Shown: positions 54,801-63,966 of the stretch, piece by piece
How positions within the stretch are numbered: the first letter of the stretch is position 1
Layout: the number at the start of each line of letters is the position of its first letter
Assembly: GCA_038233215.1 (NCBI GenBank)
Contig: JBBSML010000001.1
Span: 142,417-206,416, forward strand
Direction: 5' to 3'
From: JACDBZ01 sp038233215
GTDB taxonomy: Bacteria; Chloroflexota; Limnocylindria; QHBO01
Length of the DNA: 64,000 bases
Position numbers and translations under genes: made by a program
The notes under the pieces: generated by a model
What the model saw: the letters and a program-made list of their open reading frames with translations, nothing else
What the model was told of the DNA's origin: nothing
Databases searched by the model: none

Positions 54801-55301
54801 CTGATCAGCTACCTGAGCCCGCTCTTCGCCGTCGTCATCGGCATCGTCCACGCCGGGCTCGCCCCCGTGATCGTCGTCGGTGGGGTGAAACCCAACCTTG
54901 TGCTCGTGGCGGTCGTCATCGTCACCTGCCTGTCGGGATTTCTGCCGGGCATTGTCTGGGCATTTGTCGCCGGGCTGATCGCCAATCTGCTGGTCGGTGA
55001 GCCACTCGGCTCGGTGCCGATCGTGCTGCTCATCGTGGCGGCAACGGTTGCCGGGGGCGCGCAGATTTTCGGCGGCCTGGTCTGGATCTACCCGGTCATC
55101 GCGGCCATGGGAGCCTCGATCCTCGCCGACGTCGGATCCCTGTTCATCTCCCAACTCGTGACCGACGCGGTAGCGGCATTGCCGCCGTTGAGCATCCTCC
55201 TCGCGGCCGCGGTCCTCAACGGTGCCATCGTGGCGCTCCTGCTGTATCCAGCGCGCTGGTTCGTGCGGCGCTATGCGTCGAACGAAGCGATGGCATGGTG
55301 A
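54801..55301 (+). CDS. mreD: Rod-shape-determining membrane protein MreD
   Basis: About 166 residues with five to six helices. NLVLVAVVIVTCLSGFLPGIVWAFVAGLIANLLVGEPLGS is MreD-like, and it sits in front of mrdA and rodA. The first helix (SYLSPLFAVVIGIVHAG) has no ATG, GTG or TTG before it; a CTG at 54801 behind GGGGA is the best start. A GTG at 54867 would remove that helix. A TATACT lies at 54756-54761. Confidence 0.75.
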   Translation: MISYLSPLFAVVIGIVHAGLAPVIVVGGVKPNLVLVAVVIVTCLSGFLPGIVWAFVAGLIANLLVGEPLGSVPIVLLIVAATVAGGAQIFGGLVWIYPVIAAMGASILADVGSLFISQLVTDAVAALPPLSILLAAAVLNGAIVALLLYPARWFVRRYASNEAMAW

Positions 55302-55305
55302 GCTC

Positions 55306-57219
55306 ATGGCGGACCTGAACGATGGCCTCCTCGATCTGCACCGGTCGCGCGCCCGATTCATCGCATTCTCGGTGGCTACGGCGCTTCTGCTGCTGATGCT
55401 TGGAGGGCGCCTCTTCCAGCTCCAGGTCATCAGTGGCGACGTCTACGCCGGCAGGGCCGCCGCCGATCGCACGGTCCAGGTCCCCATTCCGGCCGCCCGC
55501 GGCCTGATCTTCGACCGCGCCGGACGGTCGGTCGCGGTGAGCGTTCCGTCGTGGACGGTGAAGGTCCGGCCAGCCGATCTTCCCGAGGCCGATCGCCTCC
55601 GGGTCCTCGCACGCGTCGCCGAGCTTGCCGGCGCGGATCGAGCCACCCTGCACGCCCGGCTCGATGCGTTCCGCGGCTCGCCGTACGACCTCGTGCCGAT
55701 CGAGCGTGGCGTGAGCCGCGAGGCCGCTCTCCTCATCGGCGAAGAGGCCGGCACACTGCCGGGCGTTGTGATCACCGTTGAGCCCATCCGCCGGTACCTC
55801 GACGAGACGGGCACGGCCGGTGGAACGCTCCTCTCGCATGTGATGGGCTACACCGGGCCGGTGAACGCGGATGAGCTGGATGCCCGTGAGGGCGACGGCT
55901 ACCTTCGCGACGACGTGATCGGCAAAGCGGGAATCGAGGCTTCCTTCGAGGAGGCGCTGCGCGGCACGTATGGTTCGCAGCTCGTCGAGCGCGATGCGTC
56001 GGGACGCCAGCTCAGGGTCATCGAGACGACGCGCGAGCCGACCCCCGGGACCAACCTGATGTTGACGATCGATGCGGACGTCCAGCGGCTTGCGACGCAG
56101 GCGCTGACCTGGGGGATGGATGTCGCCGATGTCAGCCAGGGCGTGACGGTGGTCATGAACCCGCAGACCGGCGAGATCCTCGCGATGGTTTCCCTGCCGG
56201 CGTACGACAACAACAAGTTCGCCGCGGGGATCAGCACGGAGGACTTCAATGTCTACCTGGCCGATGAGAATCGACCCCTCCGCAACCACGCCATCAGCGA
56301 CATCTACCCGCCGGGATCGACCTACAAGCTCGTCACGGGAATCGCGGCCATGGAGGAGGGCGTGACGACCGCCGACCGAGAATGGCCGACCTTCGGCTGC
56401 TACCAGATCCCCGGCGCCCCCGACGGCGAGTGCCTCTATGACTGGAACCGCAAGGGGTTCGGTCCGCTCGACATGGTCGACGCCTTTGCCAAGAGCTCGG
56501 ACACCTACTTCTACCAGATGGCTGTCGAGACGGGGATCGACCCGCTCGCCGACTGGGCGCGCGAGCTCGGTTTCGGACGGCTCTCGGGCGTGCGGCTCCC
56601 CTCCGAGGAGGAGGGCATCATCGCCAGCACCGAATGGGCACGACAGCAGGGCCGGTCGGGGGTCTTCACCGGCGAACTGGCGCAGGCGGGCATCGGCCAG
56701 AACGTCATCGCTGTCACGCCGCTCCAGATGCTCAACGCGTACGCGGGCATCGCCAATGGAGGCTCGCTCATGAGGCCGATGATCGTGCGCGGCGAAACGG
56801 ACTCGAGCGGCGAGCTCATCGAGACGTTCGAGCCCGAAGTGCTGCACGAGATCGCTGCCGATGACGCCACGCTTCAGACGATGCGCATCGGTGCTCGGGA
56901 GGTGATCACCTCCGGCCATGCCTACAACATCAGCGATCTCGATCTGCCCGGCGCCCTGTCGGGCAAGACCGGCACGGCCGAGTTCGGCGAGCTCACCGAC
57001 GAGGGCACGTTGCCCTTCCACTCGTGGTTCGTGGCGTACCTCCCGAGCGCGGAGGGTGCCACCGACGCGGAGCTCGCGATCGTCAGCTTCAACTATTCCG
57101 CGGTCGTGCCGGGCAACGTGTCGGCCGAGGTCGTTAAATACTTCCTCCAGCTCTACTACGACCTGGATGAAGATCTCAGGCTCGATCCGAACGACTTCAG
57201 CCTTGTGACGGCAAACTAG
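55306..57219 (+). CDS. mrdA: Penicillin-binding protein 2 (elongation transpeptidase)
   Basis: 637 residues. One N-terminal helix (FIAFSVATALLLLMLGGRLFQ), the dimerisation domain (IPAARGLIFDRAGRSVAVS) and a transpeptidase domain with SxxK in PPGSTYKL, SxD/N in KSSDTYFY and KTG in SGKTGTAEF. Cross-links peptidoglycan in side-wall growth with RodA. ATG at 55306. Confidence 0.93.
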   Translation: MADLNDGLLDLHRSRARFIAFSVATALLLLMLGGRLFQLQVISGDVYAGRAAADRTVQVPIPAARGLIFDRAGRSVAVSVPSWTVKVRPADLPEADRLRVLARVAELAGADRATLHARLDAFRGSPYDLVPIERGVSREAALLIGEEAGTLPGVVITVEPIRRYLDETGTAGGTLLSHVMGYTGPVNADELDAREGDGYLRDDVIGKAGIEASFEEALRGTYGSQLVERDASGRQLRVIETTREPTPGTNLMLTIDADVQRLATQALTWGMDVADVSQGVTVVMNPQTGEILAMVSLPAYDNNKFAAGISTEDFNVYLADENRPLRNHAISDIYPPGSTYKLVTGIAAMEEGVTTADREWPTFGCYQIPGAPDGECLYDWNRKGFGPLDMVDAFAKSSDTYFYQMAVETGIDPLADWARELGFGRLSGVRLPSEEEGIIASTEWARQQGRSGVFTGELAQAGIGQNVIAVTPLQMLNAYAGIANGGSLMRPMIVRGETDSSGELIETFEPEVLHEIAADDATLQTMRIGAREVITSGHAYNISDLDLPGALSGKTGTAEFGELTDEGTLPFHSWFVAYLPSAEGATDAELAIVSFNYSAVVPGNVSAEVVKYFLQLYYDLDEDLRLDPNDFSLVTAN

Positions 57220-57223
57220 ACCG

Positions 57224-58360
57224 ATGGGTGTTGCGACCGCAACCTTCGTCGAGTCGTTTCGCGGTCGCGACTGGCGTCACTTCGACCTCCAGCTGTTCCT
57301 CTACGTCATCCTGCTCATCGGACTCGGCGTGGTCATGGGCTACTCGGCCGGTTTCAACGATGCAGCCACGGCCGCAGGGATGTCCCAGACAGTCAAGACA
57401 CTGATCTGGGCGTCCATCGGCCTGACGACCTTTTTCGCGGTCGCCAGCGTCGATTACCGCTGGTTGCGGACGCTGGCAGGACCAATCTACCTTGCCGTGC
57501 TGGCGCTGCTGTTCCTGACCATGCTCATCGGCACGAACCTGTTCGGGGCCCAGATGTCGGTCACCGTGGCGGGTCTGGACTTCCAGTTCAGCGAGGTGAG
57601 CAAGGTGCTCATGATCGCGGTGCTGGGCGCGTATCTATCCGGTCGGCGAGAACGGATCGGACGCTTGTCGACCATTATCGTGGCCGGTGCCCTGATGGCG
57701 ATCCCCGCCTTTCTCGTGTTCCGCCAGCCTGACCTGGGCACGGCCCTCGTCTTCATCGGTATCTTGGTGGGAATGCTCTTCATGAGCGGCGCGAGCCTGG
57801 GGTGGATGGGCCTCATGGCTGCCGCAATCGTCGGAGTGGCGCCGATCGCCATCGGCACCCTCCAGGAGTACCAGCGTCAGCGTCTCTTCTGCTTCCTCGA
57901 TCCGTCAGCCGACCCGCAGGGAGCCTGCTTCCAGCTCGTCCAGGCGCTGAACGCGGTCGGCTCGGGAGGGTGGCTCGGCCGCGGGCTGACCGTCGGCGGC
58001 GAGGGCCAGCGCGGCTATATCCCGGTGCAGTCGACGGACTTCATCTTCACCGTGGTGGCTGAGGATCTCGGCTTCGCAGGGGGTGTCGTGGTGCTCATCT
58101 TGTTCGGGCTGCTGGTGTGGAGGATCCTCCTCATCGGCTGGCAGGCGCGCGACGCGTTCGGGATGATGATCGCGGTCGGTCTCGCCAGCATGATCCTGTT
58201 TCAGGTCCTGGTGAACATCGGCATGGTCATCGGCGTCATGCCGGTCACAGGCATCCCGCTCCCGTTCGTCACGTATGGCGGTTCGAGTCTGATCAGCCTC
58301 ATGTTCGGCATGGGAATCCTTCAGTCCATTCGCATGCGGGCCCACAAGCCCACGCTCTGA
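57224..58360 (+). CDS. rodA: SEDS peptidoglycan polymerase RodA
   Basis: 378 residues, about ten helices. FRQPDLGTALVFIGILVGMLF, VQSTDFIFTVVAEDLGFAGG and MPVTGIPLPFVTYGGSSLISLM are SEDS family motifs with the catalytic Asp region. Next to mrdA, hence RodA rather than FtsW. Glycan polymerase for elongation. Confidence 0.92.
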   Translation: MGVATATFVESFRGRDWRHFDLQLFLYVILLIGLGVVMGYSAGFNDAATAAGMSQTVKTLIWASIGLTTFFAVASVDYRWLRTLAGPIYLAVLALLFLTMLIGTNLFGAQMSVTVAGLDFQFSEVSKVLMIAVLGAYLSGRRERIGRLSTIIVAGALMAIPAFLVFRQPDLGTALVFIGILVGMLFMSGASLGWMGLMAAAIVGVAPIAIGTLQEYQRQRLFCFLDPSADPQGACFQLVQALNAVGSGGWLGRGLTVGGEGQRGYIPVQSTDFIFTVVAEDLGFAGGVVVLILFGLLVWRILLIGWQARDAFGMMIAVGLASMILFQVLVNIGMVIGVMPVTGIPLPFVTYGGSSLISLMFGMGILQSIRMRAHKPTL

Positions 58361-58420
58361 TTCGACCGCGTCCGTTCTCCTCTGGTCCCCGAGCCGAATC
58401 GACGGTACGATTCTGTGCGT

Positions 58421-59137
58421 ATGACAAATCGATCAACTGATGCCCCGCCCCGCCAGCGCTGGCAGATTCTCTTCAGCCGTGCCGATCCCGCGCTCCGCAT
58501 GCGCCAGGCTGACCTGGTGACGGAGCTGGAGCGCGCATTCCGCGAGGCGAATCTCCCGCTTTCCTACACGCACGCGGTCAAGCCGCGGCCGCGCATCAAG
58601 CTTGCCGCAAACCTCCCGATCGGGCTGGAGCTGCGAGGCGAGGTGGTCGAGGCATATTTCGATGACCTCGTGCCGCTCGACCAGATCCAGGCCGCCGGTG
58701 ACCATTTCCCGGACGGCGTGGCGATGCGTGACGCAAAGGAGGTGTGGCACGGCTTCCCATCCGCCTCGTCGCAGTTGCGCGGCGCGGAGTACGAGATCGA
58801 GGTCGGCGGAGGTGATGACCTCACGTCGGACGCATTGCGCGGGGCCGTGGTCAGGCTGCTGGCGACCGACGAGCTGAGCGGCAAGCGGCGACGAGGAGAG
58901 AGCGAACGGCGCAGTGACGCGGGCGACCGCGACCTGCGCCCGCTCATCGAGGATGTCGAGATCCTCGAGGTGGATGAGAAGGCGCGCACCGCGCGTCTGC
59001 GAACGGTGCTGCAACTCGACGCGAGCGGAGCGGGTCGTCCCGAGGATGTCGTTGCGGCGCTGGACCTGCCGCTTCGCGTGCGCAAGGCCATTCGCACGCG
59101 GCTCCTCTTCGTTGACACTCCACCGATCGCCCGGTAG
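58421..59137 (+). CDS. DUF2344 protein (radical SAM-associated)
   Basis: 238 residues. ILFSRADPALRMRQADLVTELERAFREANLPLSYT and KPRPRIKLAANLPIGLELRGEVVEAYF are the DUF2344 signature, usually fused to or beside a radical SAM protein in front of rplU. No radical SAM gene is next to it here. A TACGAT ends nine bases before the ATG. Confidence 0.88.
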   Translation: MTNRSTDAPPRQRWQILFSRADPALRMRQADLVTELERAFREANLPLSYTHAVKPRPRIKLAANLPIGLELRGEVVEAYFDDLVPLDQIQAAGDHFPDGVAMRDAKEVWHGFPSASSQLRGAEYEIEVGGGDDLTSDALRGAVVRLLATDELSGKRRRGESERRSDAGDRDLRPLIEDVEILEVDEKARTARLRTVLQLDASGAGRPEDVVAALDLPLRVRKAIRTRLLFVDTPPIAR

Positions 59138-59140
59138 ACT
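59112..59140 (+). promoter_or_regulatory. Promoter of rplU-rpmA
   Basis: TTGACA (59112-59117) and TAGACT (59135-59140) with a 17-base spacer overlap the end of the DUF2344 gene. A leader of about 95 bases with a GC hairpin around 59150-59170 precedes rplU and could be an L21-type autoregulatory leader. Confidence 0.72.
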
Positions 59141-59241
59141 CTGGCGTCCCGCGGGCTGAGCACTCGGCCCGTTTCGGTGTGCGCCGACACCCGAGTGGAT
59201 CGCGTTCGGCCACGCTCATGACAGACCCAGGAGAGCCATCT

Positions 59242-59757
59242 ATGTACGCCGTCGTGACGACCGGCGGGAAGCAGTACCGCGTCGAGGCCGGCAGCGAGCT
59301 CGTGATCGAGCGGCTGGCGGAAGAGGCCGGTGCGTCCGTTACCTTCGATCGCGTGCTGCTGATCGGCGACGGTGACGCGGTCACCATCGGGACCCCAACC
59401 GTCGACGGCGCCAGCGTGAGCGGTACCGTCCTTCGCGAGGAGCTCGGCCCGAAGCTGATCATCTTCAAGTTCAAGCAGAAGGCCACCTATCGTAGGACGA
59501 GGGGCCATCGGCAGCACCTGGTGCGCGTGCGGATCGATGAGATCAATGCATCGGGCAAGAAGGCGGCGAAGGCAGACAAGGCAGAGCCAGGGAAAGCAGA
59601 GCCCGAGAAGGCGTCCGCATCGGCGACGACGGATGACTCGGCGAAGCCCGCTCGCGCGCGAAAGCCCGCAGCTGCCAAGGCCAAGGCCAAGGCCGATGCG
59701 CCGGCGAAGCCTGCCACTCGACGCAGTCCCGCCAAGAAGGCCGAGTCGAAGGAGTAA
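59242..59757 (+). CDS. rplU: 50S ribosomal protein L21 with long Ala/Lys tail
   Basis: 171 residues. The first 103 are the L21 fold (MYAVVTTGGKQYRVEAGSELVIERL, KATYRRTRGHRQHLVRVRI). The last 68 are a low-complexity Ala/Lys/Pro tail absent from most L21 proteins. ATG at 59242 behind AGGAG; an in-frame ATG 24 bases upstream is rejected. Confidence 0.96.
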   Translation: MYAVVTTGGKQYRVEAGSELVIERLAEEAGASVTFDRVLLIGDGDAVTIGTPTVDGASVSGTVLREELGPKLIIFKFKQKATYRRTRGHRQHLVRVRIDEINASGKKAAKADKAEPGKAEPEKASASATTDDSAKPARARKPAAAKAKAKADAPAKPATRRSPAKKAESKE

Positions 59758-59760
59758 CCC

Positions 59761-60030
59761 ATGGCACACAAGAAGGCCGGCTCGTCCAGCAGGAACGGGC
59801 GAGACAGCGCCGGCAAACGACTCGGCGTCAAGCGCGGCGACGGGCAATACGTCCGGTCCGGGACGATTATCGTCCGCCAGCGTGGCAGCACCTTTCATCC
59901 GGGCACGAACGTCGGGATGGGACGTGACTACACCCTGTTCGCCACGTCTGATGGCCAGGTTCGATTCACCAACGTCACCCGCAACAAGAAGCGCGTCAGC
60001 ATTGAAGCTGGCGAGTACCAGTCCGCCTGA
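59761..60030 (+). CDS. rpmA: 50S ribosomal protein L27
   Basis: 89 residues. MAHKKAGSSSRNGRDSAGKRLGVKRGDGQ and IIVRQRGSTFHPGTNVGMGRD. No N-terminal cleavage extension. Confidence 0.98.
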   Translation: MAHKKAGSSSRNGRDSAGKRLGVKRGDGQYVRSGTIIVRQRGSTFHPGTNVGMGRDYTLFATSDGQVRFTNVTRNKKRVSIEAGEYQSA

Positions 60031-60053
60031 GGCGGGCACGGAGCACCATTTCC

Positions 60054-60260
60054 ATGAAGGCTGAGATTCATCCCCAGTTCCACCAGGCGCAGGTCCAGTG
60101 CGTGTGTGGCAACGCCTTTGCCGTCGGCTCGACCGTGACCGCGATCAAGGTCGAGGTCTGCAACAAGTGCCACCCGTTCTTCACCGGCACGCAGAACATC
60201 GTCGATACGGCTGGCCAGGTCGAGCGATTCCAGAAGCGCCTCGAGCGCTCTCTGCGCTGA
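60054..60260 (+). CDS. rpmE: 50S ribosomal protein L31, zinc-binding type
   Basis: 68 residues. MKAEIHPQ start, CVCGN and CNKCHPFFTG zinc cysteines, then VERFQKR. Confidence 0.97.
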   Translation: MKAEIHPQFHQAQVQCVCGNAFAVGSTVTAIKVEVCNKCHPFFTGTQNIVDTAGQVERFQKRLERSLR

Positions 60261-60412
60261 CCCCCACCCCGGGGCGGCGTCCGGCACGGCCCACCAGGTG
60301 GCCGACGCACCTCGCACCCCACCTGTTGTTCCTCATCCCGGAGCTGCTGATTGCGGCCGGTCCGCTCGTGATTGGCGCCATCACCGACGCGTCCGGCCGG
60401 CGGCGCTTCCGG

Positions 60413-61318
60413 ATGCCGGACTTCTTCTATGGCGGACAGGCACTGATCGAGGGTGTCATGATGCGCGGCCGGACCACGGTCGCGATGAGCGTGCGTCCGC
60501 CCTCGGGCGAGATCCAGACCATCTCCGAGCCATTGCCGGCCGCCCTCGCTGCCGATCGGAAGCTGATCAAGATCCCGTTCCTGCGCGGGATGTTCCTGCT
60601 ATACGAGACGCTGGTCATCGGCACCCGGATGCTCATGCGGTCCGCGTCCATCGCCGCCTCGGAGGAGGAGGTTCCGCTCGGCAACGGTGCCATCGCGCTG
60701 ACCGTGCTGTTCAGCCTCAGCTTCGCCATCGGCCTGTTCTTTCTCCTGCCGCTCTTCCTGTCCACGTTCGCGGAGGAAGCGGCCAACTCCGACTTCATCG
60801 CCAATGCGGTCGAGGGCCTGATCCGGCTCGTCATCTTCATTGCGTACATCGCGGCCCTCGGCCTCATGCCCGACATCAAGCGCGTCTTCGCCTACCACGG
60901 CGCGGAGCACAAGGCCATCAGCGCCTACGAGGCCGATAAGCCACTCACCCCGGACGAGGTCGATGCCTTCGGCACCGCGCACACGCGCTGCGGCACAACG
61001 TTCATCCTGATCGTGGTCGTCATCAGCATCTTCTTCTTCAGTCTCGTCCCGCGCGCCGGCGTGCCGCTCCCGCTGCTCTTCCTGTCGAGAATCGTGCTGG
61101 TGCCGTTCATCGCCGCCTTCGCGTACGAGCTCGTGCGGTTCGGGGCACGGCACTACGGAAGCCCCATCGTGCGGGCGCTGTACGCACCGGGACTCTGGCT
61201 GCAGTCGTTGACCACGCGCCCGCCGGACCGCTCGATGCTCGAGGTCAGCATCGCCAGCCTCGAGTCGTGCCTGGCATCCGATCGCGAGGCCGCGGCAGCC
61301 AAGCCAGCCGGGGCATGA
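60413..61318 (+). CDS. DUF1385 membrane protein (YqhQ-like)
   Basis: 301 residues. YGGQALIEGVMMRGRTTVAMSVRPP, FLRGMFLLYETLVIG and VFAYHGAEHKAISAYEAD followed by HTRCGTTFILIVV are hallmarks. About four helices. Start ATG at 60413, seven residues before YGGQA as in YqhQ; a GTG at 60368 is possible. ATGA with prfA. Confidence 0.88.
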   Translation: MPDFFYGGQALIEGVMMRGRTTVAMSVRPPSGEIQTISEPLPAALAADRKLIKIPFLRGMFLLYETLVIGTRMLMRSASIAASEEEVPLGNGAIALTVLFSLSFAIGLFFLLPLFLSTFAEEAANSDFIANAVEGLIRLVIFIAYIAALGLMPDIKRVFAYHGAEHKAISAYEADKPLTPDEVDAFGTAHTRCGTTFILIVVVISIFFFSLVPRAGVPLPLLFLSRIVLVPFIAAFAYELVRFGARHYGSPIVRALYAPGLWLQSLTTRPPDRSMLEVSIASLESCLASDREAAAAKPAGA

Positions 61319-62394
61319 TCGACCGGCTCTCTGAGCTGGAGGCGCGGTACGACGAGGTTGGCCGTCAGATGTCGATGCCGGAGGCATTGTCCGACCTGGC
61401 GGCGCTCGCCAACCTGGGCCGGGAGCTCGCACGGCTAGAGCCGATCGTGGCGACGATGCGCGAATGGCGGTCCGTGGGTGAGGAGCTCGAACGCACGCGA
61501 GGCATGGCCGATGATCCCGACGAGGAGATGCGGACCATGGCCCGCGACGAGATCGCCCGCCTCTCAGCGCGCGAGGCACAGCTCACTGAGGCATTGCGCG
61601 CGCAGCTCATCCCGCGCGATCCGAATGACGACCGGGACGTGATCGTGGAGGTGCGGGCCGGTGCCGGCGGCGACGAGGCGTCTCTTTTTGCGGCCGACCT
61701 TTACCGCATGTATGCCCGTTACGCCGAGCGGCGGCGCTGGAAGGTGGAGATCCTGTCCACGTCGGAGAGCGGGTCCGGTGGCCTCAAAGAGGTGATCGTC
61801 GAGGTGCGGGGCGACGGAGCCTATTCCCGGTTGAAATTCGAGTCCGGTGTGCACCGCGTGCAGCGGGTGCCGGTGACGGAGGCCTCGGGACGCATTCACA
61901 CGTCGACCGCAACGGTATCGGTCCTTCCGGAAGCCGATGAGGTTGAGATCCAGATCGACGAGAAGGATCTGCGGATCGATGTGTATCGGTCGAGCGGTCC
62001 CGGTGGTCAGAGCGTGAACACCACCGATTCCGCCGTGCGTATCACGCATCTGCCGACGGGGCTCATGGTCGCCATCCAGGATGAGAAGAGCCAGCACAAG
62101 AATCGCGCCAAGGCCATGAGTGTGCTGCGCGCCAGGCTGCTCGAGATCGAACAGGACCGGATGGCCGCCGAGCGTGGCGACGAGCGACGGTCGCAGGTCG
62201 GCTCCGGCGAGCGATCGGAGAAGATCCGCACCTACAACGTCCCCGATGATCGGGTCACCGATCATCGCGCCGGCATCACCGTCCACAACCTGCCCGGCCT
62301 GCTGGAGGGGGACCTCGACCGGGTCATCGAGCCGCTGATCGAGGCCGATCAGGCACGCCGTCTGGGCGAGCTGGGTGATGATGCCCCGACGTGA
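61315..62394 (+). CDS. prfA: Peptide chain release factor 1
   Basis: 359 residues. MIDRLSELEARYDEV, VEVRAGAGGDEASLFAADLYRMY, GGQ in RSSGPGGQSVNTTDSAVR and SQHKNRAKAMSVLRARLL. Releases at UAA and UAG. prmC, its methylase, follows. Confidence 0.97.
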   Translation: MIDRLSELEARYDEVGRQMSMPEALSDLAALANLGRELARLEPIVATMREWRSVGEELERTRGMADDPDEEMRTMARDEIARLSAREAQLTEALRAQLIPRDPNDDRDVIVEVRAGAGGDEASLFAADLYRMYARYAERRRWKVEILSTSESGSGGLKEVIVEVRGDGAYSRLKFESGVHRVQRVPVTEASGRIHTSTATVSVLPEADEVEIQIDEKDLRIDVYRSSGPGGQSVNTTDSAVRITHLPTGLMVAIQDEKSQHKNRAKAMSVLRARLLEIEQDRMAAERGDERRSQVGSGERSEKIRTYNVPDDRVTDHRAGITVHNLPGLLEGDLDRVIEPLIEADQARRLGELGDDAPT

Positions 62395-62421
62395 GGCGTC
62401 GGCGTCATTCGGCACATTCCC

Positions 62422-63294
62422 ATGACCATCGGCGCGGCCATCTCCGACGCCACGCGTCAGCTGCGCGCGAGTGGCTCACCGAGCGCGCGCATCGACGCCG
62501 AACTCCTCCTCGCGCACGTGACGGGACATGACCGCGCCTGGGTGTTAGCCCATCCAGAAGCCTCACTCGCAGATGCTGTTGCGTTCGCCGCTGCGCTTGA
62601 GCGGAGGGTCACCGGTGATCCGATTGCGTACATCCGCGGATTCAAGGAGTGGCGGTCGCTGCGCATCCGAACCGATGCGCGGGCGCTGATCCCCAGGCCG
62701 GAGACCGAGCTGCTTGCCGATGAGGCGGTGATGACGATCGCCGCGCGAATGACGCACGGGACTCCCCCGATCGTCGCCTGGGAGGTGGCAACCGGATCCG
62801 GCGCCGTCGCCGTGGCACTCGCGCTCCGCTTCCGCTCGGCGCTGGCCCGGCGGCGACTCCGCCTCATCGCCAGCGACGTCTCGCCCGAAGCGCTCGAGCT
62901 CGCCGCGGAAAACCTCGCCATCCACGGCGTCGCCCATCACGTCACGCTGGCATGCGCGAACCTGCTGCACCCCGCCGGCGAATTGCTTCCGCGGCCGGAT
63001 GTAATCGTCGCGAACCTCCCGTACCTGGCGACCGAGGAGGTCGATGCGAGCGACGCATCGTTGGCCTTTGAGCCGCGACTTGCCCTGGACGGCGGTCCAG
63101 ATGGTCTTGCGATGCTGCGCCAACTCCTCGAGAGTGTGATGGAGTGCGCGGCAGCGGGCGCTACCGTCCTGCTGGAGATCGGGGCTGGCCAGGCGGATGC
63201 CGTCGTAGCGCTGGCGCCCGCGGGCGCATCGGTCTCGGTGATTCGTGACCTTGCGGGGCTCGACCGGGTTGCGCGCGTCGAGCTGCCAGACTGA
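62422..63294 (+). CDS. prmC: Release factor glutamine methyltransferase
   Basis: 290 residues. An N-terminal helical domain (RIDAELLLAHVTGHDRAWVLAHP, GDPIAYIRGFKEWRSL, RPETELLADEAV) and a SAM domain (VATGSGAVAVALAL). The substrate-binding NPPY reads NLPY here. Methylates the GGQ Gln of RF1 and RF2. Confidence 0.92.
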   Translation: MTIGAAISDATRQLRASGSPSARIDAELLLAHVTGHDRAWVLAHPEASLADAVAFAAALERRVTGDPIAYIRGFKEWRSLRIRTDARALIPRPETELLADEAVMTIAARMTHGTPPIVAWEVATGSGAVAVALALRFRSALARRRLRLIASDVSPEALELAAENLAIHGVAHHVTLACANLLHPAGELLPRPDVIVANLPYLATEEVDASDASLAFEPRLALDGGPDGLAMLRQLLESVMECAAAGATVLLEIGAGQADAVVALAPAGASVSVIRDLAGLDRVARVELPD

Positions 63295-63298
63295 GACC

Positions 63299-63922
63299 AT
63301 GACGGACCGGCTGTCTCCGACGCCCGAGGGGATCTCCCGCGCCGCCGAGCTATTGCGGTCGGGCGCAATCGTCGCCTTCCCGACCGATACGGTCTACGGT
63401 GTCGGCGTTGCTGTCTCGCAATGGAAGCGCCTGCCGGACCTCTTCGCTCTGAAACGCCGACCGGTCGAAAAGGCGATACCGATCCTCCTGGCGCACCTGT
63501 CGGAGGCGACGGACGTCGGCTGGGAGGCCGATGACCGTGTGCGCGATCTGAGCGACCGTTTTTGGCCCGGTCCGCTGACGCTCATCCTGCCGTTCTGTGC
63601 TGGGGCACCGCCGCCGACTGAGGGTGATACGCAAGCGTTCCGCGCCCCCGACCATCCGGTGACGCAGGCGTTGATCCGCTCCGCGGGACCGATCTACGCG
63701 ACGAGCGCGAACCGGTCCGGTGAGCCGGACACACTCGGCGCCGATGAGGTCCTCATCGCTTTCGCGACACAGCAGGACGAGCTCGCCGCGGTCCTCGACG
63801 GTGGCCCGGTCCCCGGGGGCGTGCCATCCACCGTGGTGGATCTCTCGATCACGCCTGCCCGCATCCTGCGGGAGGGGCCGATCACCCGGGCGGAACTCGT
63901 CGCACTCCTCGACGTGGATTGA
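63299..63922 (+). CDS. tsaC: Threonylcarbamoyl-AMP synthase (TsaC/Sua5/YrdC)
   Basis: 207 residues. AAELLRSGAIVAFPTDTVYGVGV, LKRRPVEKAIPILLAHL, FWPGPLTLILP and IYATSANRSGEPDTLGADEV are the YrdC core. First step of t6A modification of tRNA. Confidence 0.94.
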   Translation: MTDRLSPTPEGISRAAELLRSGAIVAFPTDTVYGVGVAVSQWKRLPDLFALKRRPVEKAIPILLAHLSEATDVGWEADDRVRDLSDRFWPGPLTLILPFCAGAPPPTEGDTQAFRAPDHPVTQALIRSAGPIYATSANRSGEPDTLGADEVLIAFATQQDELAAVLDGGPVPGGVPSTVVDLSITPARILREGPITRAELVALLDVD

Positions 63923-63953
63923 CGCTTCGTGTGGTCGTCGCGCCGCGGCCGTC

Positions 63954-63959
63954 TACACT
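63954..63959 (+). promoter_or_regulatory. -10 promoter element next to rpiB start
   Basis: TACACT ends seven bases before the rpiB ATG, so transcription would begin at or next to the start codon. Confidence 0.4.
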
Positions 63960-63966
63960 CACCGCC

